Source: Gibbula magus
Lineage: Eukaryota; Mollusca; Gastropoda; Trochida; Trochidae
Assembly: GCA_936450465.1 (NCBI GenBank)
Contig: OW388291.1
Location: forward strand, 81,915,436-81,979,435
Reading direction: 5' to 3'
DNA length: 64,000 nt
A program made the translations under genes and the position numbers. Each line of letters opens with the position of its first letter. Position 1 is the stretch's first letter. The notes beneath the pieces are model-generated. The model saw nothing but the letters and a program-made list of their open reading frames with translations. It did not search any database and was not told where the DNA came from. Shown in pieces: positions 1-10,688 of this stretch.

Positions 1-1213
1 ATTGATACACAATGCTTGTGGAAGATATCCATCATATAAAGACAGAATCGAGTAGCGTGAAATGAACATCTGAAGATTCTACACTCTGATATTATCCTGG
101 CCCCTGGAGACCAGTGGAGATAGTTAGAGATGGAGTCTCCTACATGTATACAATTAAAGCTGATAAACTACTGTCACTCTTACCAATAACACACTAATGC
201 AAATAATTAATATATATATATATGAGATGATATATGAGATATATGAATATATGAATATATGAATTATGAATAAATCATCGTGATTTCTTCGACAATTGTA
301 TTTTCCTTTAAATATAAAATTTAATTAGACAATTATTAATTTCTAATTGAAGTATTCTATCAGTTGTTTTTTTTCAATAGAAATCAAAATCTTTAAACTT
401 AAATATGTTATTCATTCATCGTTTATTTTTGCTCTATATAATGACTTTGTTGTCAGATATTTAAGGGAAACGTAAAGGTGTTCAGATGTACTGTAACAAT
501 GAGGAACACCTACGTTTTTAAACCGTTGTTAAGTATGTTAGAGATTTTTTGTGCTACGTTATTACGGTCTGGTTTTAAACAGAGTGTTTTGCAATGAATG
601 TGTTGAAAGGTGACTATTCACATGCTTGGTTTCCTTTGTCTTGTTTTACATTGCATTTATTACCAATGTATGACAGTTTCATAGTGCATGAATAATATTA
701 TCTTACTTCATCATATTTAAGCAATATGAAATGATTATCTAAAGATTTATTGGTTTTAACCTGGTCAGAGGAGACTTTAAGGGACATCAGGCGATATCCA
801 AGTACAGTTAGATAGATGTGCTTTTGCTATATCTATTTCACATATATGATCCATATTTGCGTACGCAGGTACGTTTCATTAAGCACACCAGCTGATACGC
901 AATAAACAGTCAACTGAATGTATTCAGATTGTCATAACCAACAATAATGTATTTCAGTACGTTTAATAAATGTCATAGAATTTATTGATGTGAAGCTGTC
1001 TAAGTAAATATCTAACACGGTAGCATCTAGTAAGTATGTGTGTGTGGATTTCTTGCTCTTTGATAATCATTTTACTCTCGACTGTCCACCACAACTTCAA
1101 AGGCTGGTATTTTATGATCCACCTTTAAGTGTCGTCCTTTGTCCCCACTATCAAATGTACTCTGAAGGTCTGAAACGTTGTTGAAGATATCGCTAATACT
1201 ATAATAAATCTAC

Positions 1214-1262
1214 AATGTTATTACACATTGTGTAATATCCATTACACATTGTGTAATAACAT
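1214..1262. repeat. Palindromic TTACACATTGTGTAA doublet
   Basis: Two adjacent copies of TTACACATTGTGTAA sit within a larger hairpin-forming inverted repeat, with arms of about 21 bp and one central mismatch. Unit 2 (24661-24681) has only one copy, so the second arose in unit 1 after the duplication or was lost in unit 2. Confidence 0.75.
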
Positions 1263-1884
1263 CGCGTGCTGCCGATTGACGTGACGTCATAATGGCATAA
1301 ATATTACGTCACAATATTAGCGCTGCGTTCGCAATGCAGTGTGTCCCAATCATCAACGAGTTCGTGGAATGAAGTGGGATTTAAATCAGTGAGTAATAAA
1401 TCAAATACTAAACTCGGTTCCCATTAATAACATATTCATGAAACTCGTGAATGGTATGGGTAATTAACTCGCTTTCGCTCGTCAAATACCAAACCACTCA
1501 CTCGTTTCATAAATATATATTACTAAACGGGAAGTCGTTTAGTACTCTCTATTATCAATCATTTTTACTTATTTTCAACTTATGCTGTTTAATCACATTA
1601 CTTCAGCAAAAAAATAGTTTCGAAGTTTCATTCTCTCTGAGAATCATAAGTGTAACAAACAACAGTGTACGAAATATGAGTCACAATTGATACGTTCGTG
1701 TACAAGAGCTGCGTTTCTTATGTATTTCCACTAAGTCTTCTAACTTGCTGTGCAGCTAGTAGTGGTAATGAAAGACTACACAGCCCAACACAACGTACAA
1801 TGCACCAAATTGGGGCATTTCAACATGTACATGCAGACTGTAATTCATTATTAAAATATAAGATCAGCCTTTATTGACGGAATC

Positions 1885-2000
1885 AATAAATTTAAAGGTA
1901 AGTGGCTGAACCTGTTTAACTGTCTGTGTAGATTTCCCTTGGGACACCATTCTCTGCAAACGAAGCAGATCACCATGAAGAAGACATCAGTATTTCCACA
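1885..2000. repeat. Intra-unit repeat block, type a (copy a1)
   Basis: A block of about 100 bp centred on GATTTCCCT and preceded by TGTTTAACTGT. Counterparts lie at 25294-25400, 41880-41975 and 61785-61880. A second, diverged version (type b) occurs once per unit at 15818-15935, 31118-31225 and 52968-53070, so the unit contains an older internal duplication. On the minus strand both types give short frames with a GKS..TVKQ-like string, but stops and shifts in several copies argue against coding. Confidence 0.6.
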
Positions 2001-2916
2001 TTGTTACTTTTCTTCCCAGTACATTAAGATAAGTTAGCCATTTACTTCAATCTTTATTCTGGTATTCCGAAGGTCTCAGTCCCACACTACATATACATCT
2101 GCTGAAACACAATTATCTGTGAAAAATATGTTTTTTATGTACACATATGTAGAATATACATGGACAGGTTGGTGTTTCTTTGATATATGAACTGTTTATC
2201 AGTAGCGTGAGTGGACATCCTACTTTTCCTTATAAATGTCTTTCGACATCTGGTTTGACTTATTAACAGCAAAATAATATCTATATTGATATTGCTATTA
2301 ACCATTGTCCAAGTGCTTGAGATAGATAACTTTTCTTGCTAATACTGAAAACAACATCTCCTTTAGTGTTTTGGATAATTTCCAATTTCTTAACTGTACC
2401 AACTATTTCCAAATCGAGTTGAAACTAATAGTTGTTTTATGTCGCCTGTCATTCAGTTTTTATGTCAATTAAAGCATCATGTATTTTGTAAGCAATAAGA
2501 TGTATAATAACTTTATCCAATACCCAAATAGTTTACAATAAGACTATATCATAAGAGCCATTTACCTTATCCGTTTGCATAAAGGCAGAGAGTGTATTGA
2601 AGATATGCATTTTAAACAACATATATTTCGGGCTTCCACAATCCTATAACAACATTGTATCTGTGAACTTATCACATCAACTTGTATATGTCTATAACTT
2701 GTTATATATAATGTTGATAGAGATATTTCCAACTATTAAAACTAAGTTTGTAAAAGTTCATTCAGTAATCGTACAGGACTGCTTACTGTTTAAATCGTTC
2801 TTTATCCAGATAGATAGAGAATACACAACGATGCCCGTTGAATACTTGTTTTTAAAAAAAATATTTTTATTATAAAACTAGTGTGCTGGTATCTAACGCT
2901 GGAAAGTCAATGTTAG

Positions 2917-4158
2917 GGCCTAAGAGTAATTGAAGGGTCCAAATGACGGGGGCTCCATAATGATGTTAAAATGCTTCTGAAGTAAGAGAAACTGATCATA
3001 CAAAGTGATCAAAATAGCAGAGATGATTTTCTATAACATGACATGTCATATCTGACATCAGAAAATTTGGTTGCAGGACAGAAATGTACTTGAAACATCG
3101 TATTTATTGAATTTGGTTGCAGTCCCCTATATATTTACAACAATAATTCATCATTATTCCTACCTTGGCAAAACAATATTTGGTTGCAGAGAAAAAAATA
3201 GTGTGTTGACAAGCACATAGGATTAGTTTGGTTGCAGAGGGTTTCAAATTTACTGAATTTGACAAAAATATGATGGCATGTTCTGAATCATTGCGGAAAG
3301 TTCTCTCTCGCTAAGTGTATGACGTAATGAAACCAATGTATGTAACGCATCCTCCCATTGGCTCATTTCGTATCAACCATTTCTAAACAAACAAAAAGTT
3401 CATGTTTATTAATTCTGGTTGCTTTTATTCACGTTTCTAGATAGAAATTATTCATTAAAATAACTTAATGCTGTTTATTTCCAATAAAACTAATTTAGCA
3501 ATCAAAGATATCTATGACAACCAATCAGAATTGTGATAAGATTTTACAACAATTCGAATTCATCTGACGGCCACGTTGTCAGCTGGTTGTAAACAAAAAC
3601 GTAAATTAATGCTTAAATTTGGACAAAATGTGTCAAAAGTGCCTACCTAGACATGCCTTATGGTAGGAAATGATAAATTAAACAAGGTTAGTGGGTAGTT
3701 TCTATCTATATCTATATCTATAAATGACAGCAACATGATAATATGACATGATCGAAAACCGGACTCGATAACGATCGCTAAAAAGTTTCCGCTAACTGTA
3801 AATATTGAAATAAAAGGCAAGGTAAGTTCCAACATTCATCAGATCATGATATTTTCCTTCTGCAACCAAATTGTGTCAAGTCAGGGCTGTTCTGTTTGAT
3901 GAAAACATGTATTTTGATGGTTTAAAAAGTTTGGTTGCAGTTGCCTATAGGGACTGCAACCAAATTAAAATATGACCCGATTTCCATGTGAAGTTATAAT
4001 CTGCAACCGAATTCAAAGATATCATGTTATATATCATGCTATAGATAATTAGTTCAGCTATCAGAAAACCTTCATCTGAGCAATTTTGAAGACTTTGGTT
4101 GCATTTTATGACTATTTTAGACACCCCGTCATTGGGACCCTTCAATTACTCTTAGGCC
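2917..4158. mobile_element. Non-autonomous TIR DNA transposon with internal TTTGGTTGCAG repeats
   Basis: The 1,242-bp element is bounded by inverted repeats of about 34 bp (2917-2950 and 4125-4158), starting GGCCTAAGAGTAATTGAAGG, with one mismatch. It is flanked by AATGTTAG on the left and AATGATAG on the right, a probable 8-bp target duplication with one change. Unit 2 lacks the insert (near 26409), and unit 3 near 43726 keeps GTCAATG without it. Inside, the 11-mer TTTGGTTGCAG occurs at 3066, 3112, 3179, 3227 and 3930 on the plus strand and at 3860 and 3954 on the minus strand, with near matches at 4001 and 4094. No transposase frame is present. An 8-bp duplication fits hAT-, P- or Merlin-like families; the superfamily is not settled. 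Confidence 0.85.
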
Positions 4159-4413
4159 AATGATAGACATGAATTGTGTTCACGAATTTCATAAAATTGG
4201 TATTAAGAGGGACCGACTTTTGTATTCTAATCTAATTAAACTGTAAGAAAATGCTTGATTCAACACTCACTTATATGTATAGGACACAGACTATTGCGAC
4301 AGTGCAGCTTATATTGTAACATCAAGTCTTTTACACCAATCAGCAAGACGCAATGTTTTCACTGCAGATTTATTACACATTGATATCTTAAACAGATGAG
4401 AAATAATATCATA

Positions 4414-4418
4414 TGCTA
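4414..4418. repeat. Target-site duplication (left) of the BEL/Pao element
   Basis: TGCTA directly precedes the left LTR and is repeated at 10684-10688 after the right LTR. The same pentamer occurs once in the uninterrupted paralogous sequence of unit 2 (26654-26658) and unit 3 (43962-43966). Confidence 0.93.
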
Positions 4419-4745
4419 TGGTGCGTAAGGCAAAGACGACTCAACAACAAATGGGTAGAAATCTTCAAACGTGTATTCCAAACACACAATGATAGGTTGA
4501 TGAATACTTGATGTTCTGAAGAGTGCTTTCTCTACACATGATTTGTTATTTGCAACAAACTAGTCTGCAGACCATGCCGTCAGTTCGGCTACATGACACA
4601 AATTGCGCGCTCTGCACAGCGGGGAGAAATTATTTCGTAATATTGAAAGGGAGCAGTCATTGATTTAACTGATCATTAAAATTCAAAATACTGGGTGAAA
4701 TAAAATGTCAATTATGAAATAAGAAATTAAATTATATTCGCAACA
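4419..4745 (-). repeat. BEL/Pao 3' LTR
   Basis: 327 bp. On the element strand it begins TGTTGCGAAT and ends GCACCA. It matches the other LTR at every position compared. The pol stop codon lies 29 bp upstream of its start. Confidence 0.95.
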
Positions 4746-4774
4746 AATCCTCCGGGGGGCAAGAACTGACAAGC

Positions 4775-7700
4775 TCAGATATTATCATGTTCAAGGATCA
4801 GACAGCACTTCTGGATTGAGCGTTGATATTGTCCATTCTTCGTCTTGACCTTAACGTTCCGAACAACTCCATCATGTCCAGGAAATACTTCTACAATCCT
4901 GGCTAGATCCCACTTTCCTCTGGGTGAATGATAGTCAACCAAGATTACAACATCATCAACCTGAAGTTGTCTCCCCTGAAAGCGCCATTTTACACGCCGC
5001 ATCAGTGTTGGTAAGTATTCTCTGATAAACCGCTTCCAAAACTGTTGTACTAACATCTGCACAAACTCAAATCTCTTGTGGAGATTTTTTGTCTCCTGAT
5101 ATGGCCCCTGTGGAATATCTGCTGTCGCTCTTCCAAGAATGAAGTTGTTTGGGGTCAATGGTTGGAGATTGTTGGGATCACTGCTAGTATATCCTAGAGG
5201 TCTACTGTTTAACAAACACTCCGCTTCAGCAAATGCAGTAGACATCTCATTCCATGTTAGCACTTGTTGACCAACAGCTACACTCAAGGCGCGCTTGGTC
5301 TGTTTGATTAGACTTTCGTAAAGTCCTCCTTGATGCGGGCTAAGTGGAGTTATGAATTTCCACTTGACTTTATGCAAGACTGCAAAATTCTCTATCTCTT
5401 TCCTTCCTTCCACTACTAGATTTCTCAATTCCTTCTGTGCTCCTACAAAGGAGGTTCCATTATCTGATATAATGGTATCAGGCCACCCGTGATGCGCCAC
5501 GAAGCGACGTAAAGCTTGGAGGAAAGCCTGAGTAGATAATCCGTCAACTATTTCTAGGTGAATAGCTCTTACATTTGCACATGTAAATAGAGCACCCCAT
5601 GCCTTTGTGGATTTATTCCGGCCATATTTCAAAAGGAATGGTCCAAATAGGTCAACTCCTGTGACTGAAAATGGCGGCGAGAACGGCCGCAACCTCTCAG
5701 GTGGGAAATCTGACATCAGAGTTGTATGTGCAGGTTGACGCAGCTTTCGACACAAAACACAATTGCGTACAACAAACTTTGCGAGATTCCTACCTCGCAA
5801 TATCCAGAACTTCCGCCGACATTCACCTAATGTCCTCTCTTGGCCTGCATGAGCAACTTTTACATGAACATTTTCCATGATAAGCTTAGACACATGATTT
5901 CCACTTGGTAACAGAATTGGATGTCTTTCATCATACTGCAATCCTGAGGCATGACGCAACCGGCCACCGACTCTAATTACTCCATTTTCCATGAATGGTG
6001 CAAGATCGGCATAGTCTGTTTCCCATTCTGTAAGTGAAGATTGTGCTGTCTTCACCCAGTATCCCTCAGCATACTCAATTTCTTCAATCTGTAGATTGTC
6101 TTCAGTCTCACTCATATGAGTTGTCTCTCCTCTCAATCTCCTTTTCAATCTGAATATGAATCTGAAACAATAGGCGGTCACTCTCAATAGCTTCTTCCAG
6201 CTTGAGAATCTCTCTGAATCAATCACTTTTGAAACAGATAAACACATGCCAATGATCTTTGACCTCTTCTTTTCTAGCAATTCACTTGGCGGGGCATTCT
6301 CTTTAATATTCTCTGGCCACTCACTTTCTGGGCCACAGAGAAAAGACGGTCCATGCAGCCATCTTCCTCCCAATTCTTCAACTGATATTCCACGACTGAT
6401 ATCGTCAGCGACATTTTGTGACGTTGGAACATACCTCCAATGGTCCGCATTCCAAGCAGTCTGAATTTCTCCTATGCGGACGCCAACAAATGGCTTGAAA
6501 TTCAGAGAGTCAGCTCTTATCCAATGGAGAACAATCTGTGAGTCACTCCACAGGATCACCCTTGTCGGCTTTTCTTTGAACTCTTGAACTATGGTTGTTG
6601 CAAGACGTGATGCAACTATCGCTGCCATTAGTTCCAACCTGGGAATTGTAGTCTGCTGCAGTGGAGCAACCCTTGCCTTTGCAGACACTAACTGCACATG
6701 TGATCCATCTGAGGTAGGCCATGACAAATATGCTACTGCACCGTAGGCTTTGGCACTTGCGTCCGCAAACACATGTAACTCTGATTGTCCAATAACTGCA
6801 TTTGGTTTCAAACATCTCGGGAAGGACACTGTATCAAGCTGTCTGAGATTTCCAAATATGGTTTTCCAAAGAGAACACATAGTATCAGGAAGGGGGTCAT
6901 CCCAACCTAACTCTTTCATGCGCCACACATCTTGCATCACCATTCTAGCTGTGATCGTCACAGCTGACGCTAAGCCGAGAGGGTCATAGATTCTTGAAAT
7001 TCTTGACAAGACGCTTCTCTTCGTCAGCGTCTCAACACTCAAGTCTGCAACTCTGAACTGAATAGTGTCCTTCACTGTGTTCCATACTACTCCTAGGGTT
7101 TTGATATCTTCATTATCAAAACTGATCACTGATTGCTTCTGGGATATCTCCCCCTCTGCTATTCTCTCTCGTACAATGTCAGAAGAACAGTACCATTCCT
7201 TTATGCGAAAGCTTCCAGTTGACAAAATCTTGTCTAGATCTTTGATCTTCTGTATTGCTTGCTCTGGTGATGAACAGGAATGAATCAGGTCATCCATGTA
7301 TCTGTCTCTTTGAAGCACTTTCGCTGCTTCTGGGAACTGTTCCTGGTTTTCTTCAGCAATACGAAGGATGACGTAACTTGCCATATCTGGTGATGGTTTA
7401 TCGCCAAATGTCACTCGCAGTAGACGATAAATCTGTGGTTTTCTGTCCACATCCAAATTTCTCCAAAGAAACCTATGAACCTGGGTGTCACTCTCTGGCA
7501 GCAATATCTGGAGATACATTTTGGAAATGTCACCTACGAAGGAAACAACTTCCTCTCTAAACCTGAGCAAAACTCCCAGCAAGTTGCCTATCAAGCATGG
7601 CCCCTTGTACAAGAATGAATTGAGAGAAGTCCCTCTATAGACACAGGCTGGGTCAAATACAACTCGAAGTGGTGTACTTGGTTTGTCTGGCCGATAAACT

Positions 7701-8038
7701 CCATGGTGTGGAAGATAGTAGACTGGGCTTGGATCATCATTTAATTCTTCATTAACTGGCTCTGCCCAATTATTTCTCAAATACTCTTGTATGGCATCAT
7801 CATACATCTTTGCTTTATCTTCATTCTTGAGAAGATTTTTCTCTAGTGAAAGTAGTCTCCTTTCTGCTAGAGGGTAATTGTCTGGCAGAATGTGCGGATC
7901 CGTCTTCCAAGGCAAGGCTATTTCATATCTCTCCCCAACTTTCTTGCAGGTAGCCTTGAACATCTCCATGGCCATTTTGTCATCACTTGATATAGCGTCT
8001 TTGGGACAGCTGCAGGTGGGAGACTGGATCAAAGTCAT
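4775..8038 (-). CDS. pol: BEL/Pao pol: reverse transcriptase, RNase H, integrase
   Basis: 1,087 codons. Its role is to copy the element RNA into DNA and integrate it. Visible landmarks: RT motif A with D170 (GDISKMYLQ), FGDKPSP at 211-217, and YMDD at 247-250; RNase H acidic residues D426, E469 and D499; the integrase zinc-binding set H725, H730, C760 and C763; the integrase catalytic triad D796, D859 and E908; and a C-terminal DUF5641-like region from about 985 containing KWDLARIVEV. No internal stop is present. The ATG at 8038 lies inside the end of the gag frame. In related elements this region is usually one continuous polyprotein, so the ATG may not be a real start and expression probably needs a frame change from gag. 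All key catalytic residues are present, so the element may be active. Confidence 0.95.
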   Translation of the reverse strand: MTLIQSPTCSCPKDAISSDDKMAMEMFKATCKKVGERYEIALPWKTDPHILPDNYPLAERRLLSLEKNLLKNEDKAKMYDDAIQEYLRNNWAEPVNEELNDDPSPVYYLPHHGVYRPDKPSTPLRVVFDPACVYRGTSLNSFLYKGPCLIGNLLGVLLRFREEVVSFVGDISKMYLQILLPESDTQVHRFLWRNLDVDRKPQIYRLLRVTFGDKPSPDMASYVILRIAEENQEQFPEAAKVLQRDRYMDDLIHSCSSPEQAIQKIKDLDKILSTGSFRIKEWYCSSDIVRERIAEGEISQKQSVISFDNEDIKTLGVVWNTVKDTIQFRVADLSVETLTKRSVLSRISRIYDPLGLASAVTITARMVMQDVWRMKELGWDDPLPDTMCSLWKTIFGNLRQLDTVSFPRCLKPNAVIGQSELHVFADASAKAYGAVAYLSWPTSDGSHVQLVSAKARVAPLQQTTIPRLELMAAIVASRLATTIVQEFKEKPTRVILWSDSQIVLHWIRADSLNFKPFVGVRIGEIQTAWNADHWRYVPTSQNVADDISRGISVEELGGRWLHGPSFLCGPESEWPENIKENAPPSELLEKKRSKIIGMCLSVSKVIDSERFSSWKKLLRVTAYCFRFIFRLKRRLRGETTHMSETEDNLQIEEIEYAEGYWVKTAQSSLTEWETDYADLAPFMENGVIRVGGRLRHASGLQYDERHPILLPSGNHVSKLIMENVHVKVAHAGQERTLGECRRKFWILRGRNLAKFVVRNCVLCRKLRQPAHTTLMSDFPPERLRPFSPPFSVTGVDLFGPFLLKYGRNKSTKAWGALFTCANVRAIHLEIVDGLSTQAFLQALRRFVAHHGWPDTIISDNGTSFVGAQKELRNLVVEGRKEIENFAVLHKVKWKFITPLSPHQGGLYESLIKQTKRALSVAVGQQVLTWNEMSTAFAEAECLLNSRPLGYTSSDPNNLQPLTPNNFILGRATADIPQGPYQETKNLHKRFEFVQMLVQQFWKRFIREYLPTLMRRVKWRFQGRQLQVDDVVILVDYHSPRGKWDLARIVEVFPGHDGVVRNVKVKTKNGQYQRSIQKCCLILEHDNI

Positions 8039-10247
8039 AGAATTTCTCCAAGTTTATCTTTTCCATGAAATTGATAGAACAAACTGATGACATCCTCTTT
8101 GTGTTGTCAGGCCCAAGAACGTACCATCCAAGTGTAGACTTTCTTGCGATTGGTTCAAATGGCAAACCTTGTCGATTCTCCATCTCAGCATGCAAATGAG
8201 AATACTGGATCCCCAATATTAGGTCAATAGGTCCTGCTTTGTGATTAAAGCTTAAATCTGAGAGGTGGGAAAATGACTGCAACCACTGTCTATCTAAAGC
8301 AGGTACACTCGTCACTGTTTTCTCAAGTTCATATGCTTCTACAGAATATTCTTCTCCTCCATCCATTGATGATAGCCAGAACTTTAATCGTCGACTGTTT
8401 GCATTTTGTAGGATTTTCTCTCCGACAACTGATACATCTAGTCTCTCATGTTTTCCCTGCAATCCTAATGCTCTCGCAAAGTCTCGTCTTATAACTGAGG
8501 TTGAGGCTCCACTATCAACAAGAATATTCCCTTCTCTAAGCTTTCCATTACTTCCTCTAAACATGACTCTGATAACTGGCATAATCCCATCACAATCAAG
8601 TGCCCCTTGTGAGCATGCACTCGCTACAGGTGGACTAATGTGGAGAAGTTCATTATGTGTACGAGTACATCCATTCTTTCCACAAGGTCTCTTTGACCTA
8701 CATTCTCTTGCGGTATGGCCCTTGACAAGACAAGAAAAACACAACCTATTGTCCTTTGTCTTCTGTATGCGGTCATGCACATCACTATCCAGGAATGTCG
8801 GACATTGTGATATTCGATGGTCTTCTTGACAAAGATAGCATTTGGCAGCTCTCCTCATTGTCTGTTGAGAGTAGATCCCTCTTCTAGTCTTCTCATTCTC
8901 TCTGGATCTCTCATATCTGTGATCAGGCTTCGGTCTCTCGAGATCACCAAAGTCAGGGTCAAAATCAGCTTTGACACGTTGACGAACAAAGTCACTGATA
9001 TGAATCACTGAAGGTGTGTCTCCTTTCTCTCTCAGGTGTGCTACAAAACTCTTCCACTGTTCTATGAGATAACCTGGCAATCTCAACACTATCTTTCTCA
9101 GATTCTCATTCGCGTTAACATCCGCAAAATGATTTAGTCTCTTCAAAGTTGCTATACTGTTAACGAGGTCAAGCGACAAGTCTCTAAGAGCATTTCTGTT
9201 ATTTGGTGGAATCTTGGCCCCTTTAGTCAACTTGTTCACAATGGCACGAGCGATGAGACTTGGCTGTCCAAACTGATCTTGTAACATCTTGATTGCTGTT
9301 CCATACATTGACCCACTTGATCCTAAACCACACAAAGCTCGCTCTGCTTCACCTGTCAGATGCATTCGAAGTTGTACCATCCTCAGGTCGTCCGACAAAT
9401 GGGGTTTGTCATGAATGTGAATTTTAAACCGCTCAATAAAATCAACATAATCCAAGGGGTTGCCATCATATTTGCCTAGCTTGACAGGGGGAATGTCCTT
9501 GCTAGCCTCAAGTTTGTAAAGCGCCTCAGCCACAGACATGTTACTCACAGATGATGGTAGGGTGGTCTCTTGAAACTCAACAAGATTATTTATCCATGAA
9601 TCAAAGGAGAAACTGTTTGATTCAGATTCATGTGAGGTTGATGGAATGGATTCAACATTTCTCTGTTCAGGCCTAGTATTAGTTTCTGAATGTTCACCTT
9701 GTGTCCTAGAATTCTCTGGTACAGTAACAGCAGTTGCTGTATCATTTCTCTCAGAAATGTGTTCACCTTTCTTTCTTGTTGATCTGGTACTTTTGGACCC
9801 TGATTTCCCTGATAATGGCTCTTTCTCGGTTTCATCATTTAGAGATATCAAATAATCTTCTACTTCCTCTTCTATAGTATGCATGTCCTCTATCAAATCA
9901 TTCTCCCACTGATCAAGTTTCTGCATTTGAGATTCCTCAACATACGAATAGAGTTCACCATGAAAGTTACACGCCTGACCATAGTCTGACCTGATTTCTT
10001 CTAATTCTCTCATAAATCTTCTTTCATTTGTATCTTTCCTCTGAATAGATTCTCTCACTCTGTTAATACTTCTAGTGATCTTTCCCCTTAACACCTTTCT
10101 CTTGTTCTTCACAAATGTCACTCTCTCTTCACTGCTTGAAGAACTCTGACTAGTAGTAGCCTTGTAACTACCTGATGTACCCTGTCTTTCTTCGGTACTC
10201 TCTTCTCTCTCATGAGCCTTACCGACGGTGTCTTCCTGTTGCTCCAT
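7983..10247 (-). CDS. gag: BEL/Pao gag and aspartic protease
   Basis: 754 codons, encoding the particle protein and protease. An N-terminal charged, serine-rich region of about 240 residues is followed by a DUF1759-like capsid region (about 253-400). Two zinc knuckles follow, C470-X2-C-X3-H-X4-C482 and C503-X2-C-X4-H-X4-C516, then a third Cys/His cluster (C522, C527, H531, H536). The retropepsin-like site is VDSGAS with D578, followed by IDLILGIQY at 674-682 and STLGWYVLGP at 704-713, as in BEL/Pao proteases. The ATG has a purine at -3 and G at +4. The frame ends in TGA at 7983-7985 and overlaps pol by 56 nt; pol is in the +1 frame relative to gag. Confidence 0.94.
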   Translation of the reverse strand: MEQQEDTVGKAHEREESTEERQGTSGSYKATTSQSSSSSEERVTFVKNKRKVLRGKITRSINRVRESIQRKDTNERRFMRELEEIRSDYGQACNFHGELYSYVEESQMQKLDQWENDLIEDMHTIEEEVEDYLISLNDETEKEPLSGKSGSKSTRSTRKKGEHISERNDTATAVTVPENSRTQGEHSETNTRPEQRNVESIPSTSHESESNSFSFDSWINNLVEFQETTLPSSVSNMSVAEALYKLEASKDIPPVKLGKYDGNPLDYVDFIERFKIHIHDKPHLSDDLRMVQLRMHLTGEAERALCGLGSSGSMYGTAIKMLQDQFGQPSLIARAIVNKLTKGAKIPPNNRNALRDLSLDLVNSIATLKRLNHFADVNANENLRKIVLRLPGYLIEQWKSFVAHLREKGDTPSVIHISDFVRQRVKADFDPDFGDLERPKPDHRYERSRENEKTRRGIYSQQTMRRAAKCYLCQEDHRISQCPTFLDSDVHDRIQKTKDNRLCFSCLVKGHTARECRSKRPCGKNGCTRTHNELLHISPPVASACSQGALDCDGIMPVIRVMFRGSNGKLREGNILVDSGASTSVIRRDFARALGLQGKHERLDVSVVGEKILQNANSRRLKFWLSSMDGGEEYSVEAYELEKTVTSVPALDRQWLQSFSHLSDLSFNHKAGPIDLILGIQYSHLHAEMENRQGLPFEPIARKSTLGWYVLGPDNTKRMSSVCSINFMEKINLEKFYDFDPVSHLQLSQRRYIK

Positions 10248-10356
10248 ATTTCACTCTTTGCTCTCAGTCCAAACACTAAAAACCTCCTAGTTGCCTGCTT
10301 GGTCGGCACAAAAATGAGGGTTCACTCTTCTTCAGAAATCACTCTTCAGAAATATT

Positions 10357-10683
10357 TGGTGCGTAAGGCAAAGACGACTCAACAACAAATGGGTAGAAAT
10401 CTTCAAACGTGTATTCCAAACACACAATGATAGGTTGATGAATACTTGATGTTCTGAAGAGTGCTTTCTCTACACATGATTTGTTATTTGCAACAAACTA
10501 GTCTGCAGACCATGCCGTCAGTTCGGCTACATGACACAAATTGCGCGCTCTGCACAGCGGGGAGAAATTATTTCGTAATATTGAAAGGGAGCAGTCATTG
10601 ATTTAACTGATCATTAAAATTCAAAATACTGGGTGAAATAAAATGTCAATTATGAAATAAGAAATTAAATTATATTCGCAACA
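10357..10683 (-). repeat. BEL/Pao 5' LTR
   Basis: 327 bp, identical by eye to 4419-4745. It should carry the element's promoter, although I could not pick out a clear TATA box. About 109 bp of leader separate it from the gag ATG at 10247. Confidence 0.95.
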
Positions 10684-10688
10684 TGCTA
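10684..10688. repeat. Target-site duplication (right) of the BEL/Pao element
   Basis: TGCTA, matching 4414-4418. Unit sequence resumes directly after it, exactly as in the uninterrupted unit 2 copy. Confidence 0.93.

Larger units (their letters stand above)
1..2916. other. Non-coding unit sequence, no gene seen
   Basis: AT-rich DNA shared with unit 2 (23491-26408) and in part with units 3 and 4. It contains an AT microsatellite-like stretch at about 208-266 that unit 2 lacks, and CRE-like TGACGTCA near 1280. Short open frames here are not preserved between units, so I call no gene. Confidence 0.6.
4419..10683 (-). mobile_element. Young BEL/Pao LTR retrotransposon, complete
   Basis: A 6,265-bp element inserted in unit 1 in minus orientation. 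It has two 327-bp LTRs, identical by eye and starting TG and ending CA on the element strand, a 5-bp duplication TGCTA, and frames for gag-protease and RT-RNase H-integrase. The domain order protease, RT, RNase H, integrase and a C-terminal DUF5641-like tail is that of BEL/Pao. A short purine-rich run (GGAGGA on the minus strand, around 4748-4753) borders the 3' LTR. I see no primer-binding site starting TGG next to the 5' LTR. LTR identity and an intact empty site in sister units indicate a recent insertion, after units 1 and 2 separated. Confidence 0.96.

Noticed and set aside
5671..9855. Several plus-strand frames of 60-90 codons
   Set aside because: All lie antisense to the BEL/Pao gag and pol frames and show no independent features.
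10118..10309. 63-codon minus-strand frame overlapping gag
   Set aside because: It is an out-of-frame shadow of the gag start region and leader.
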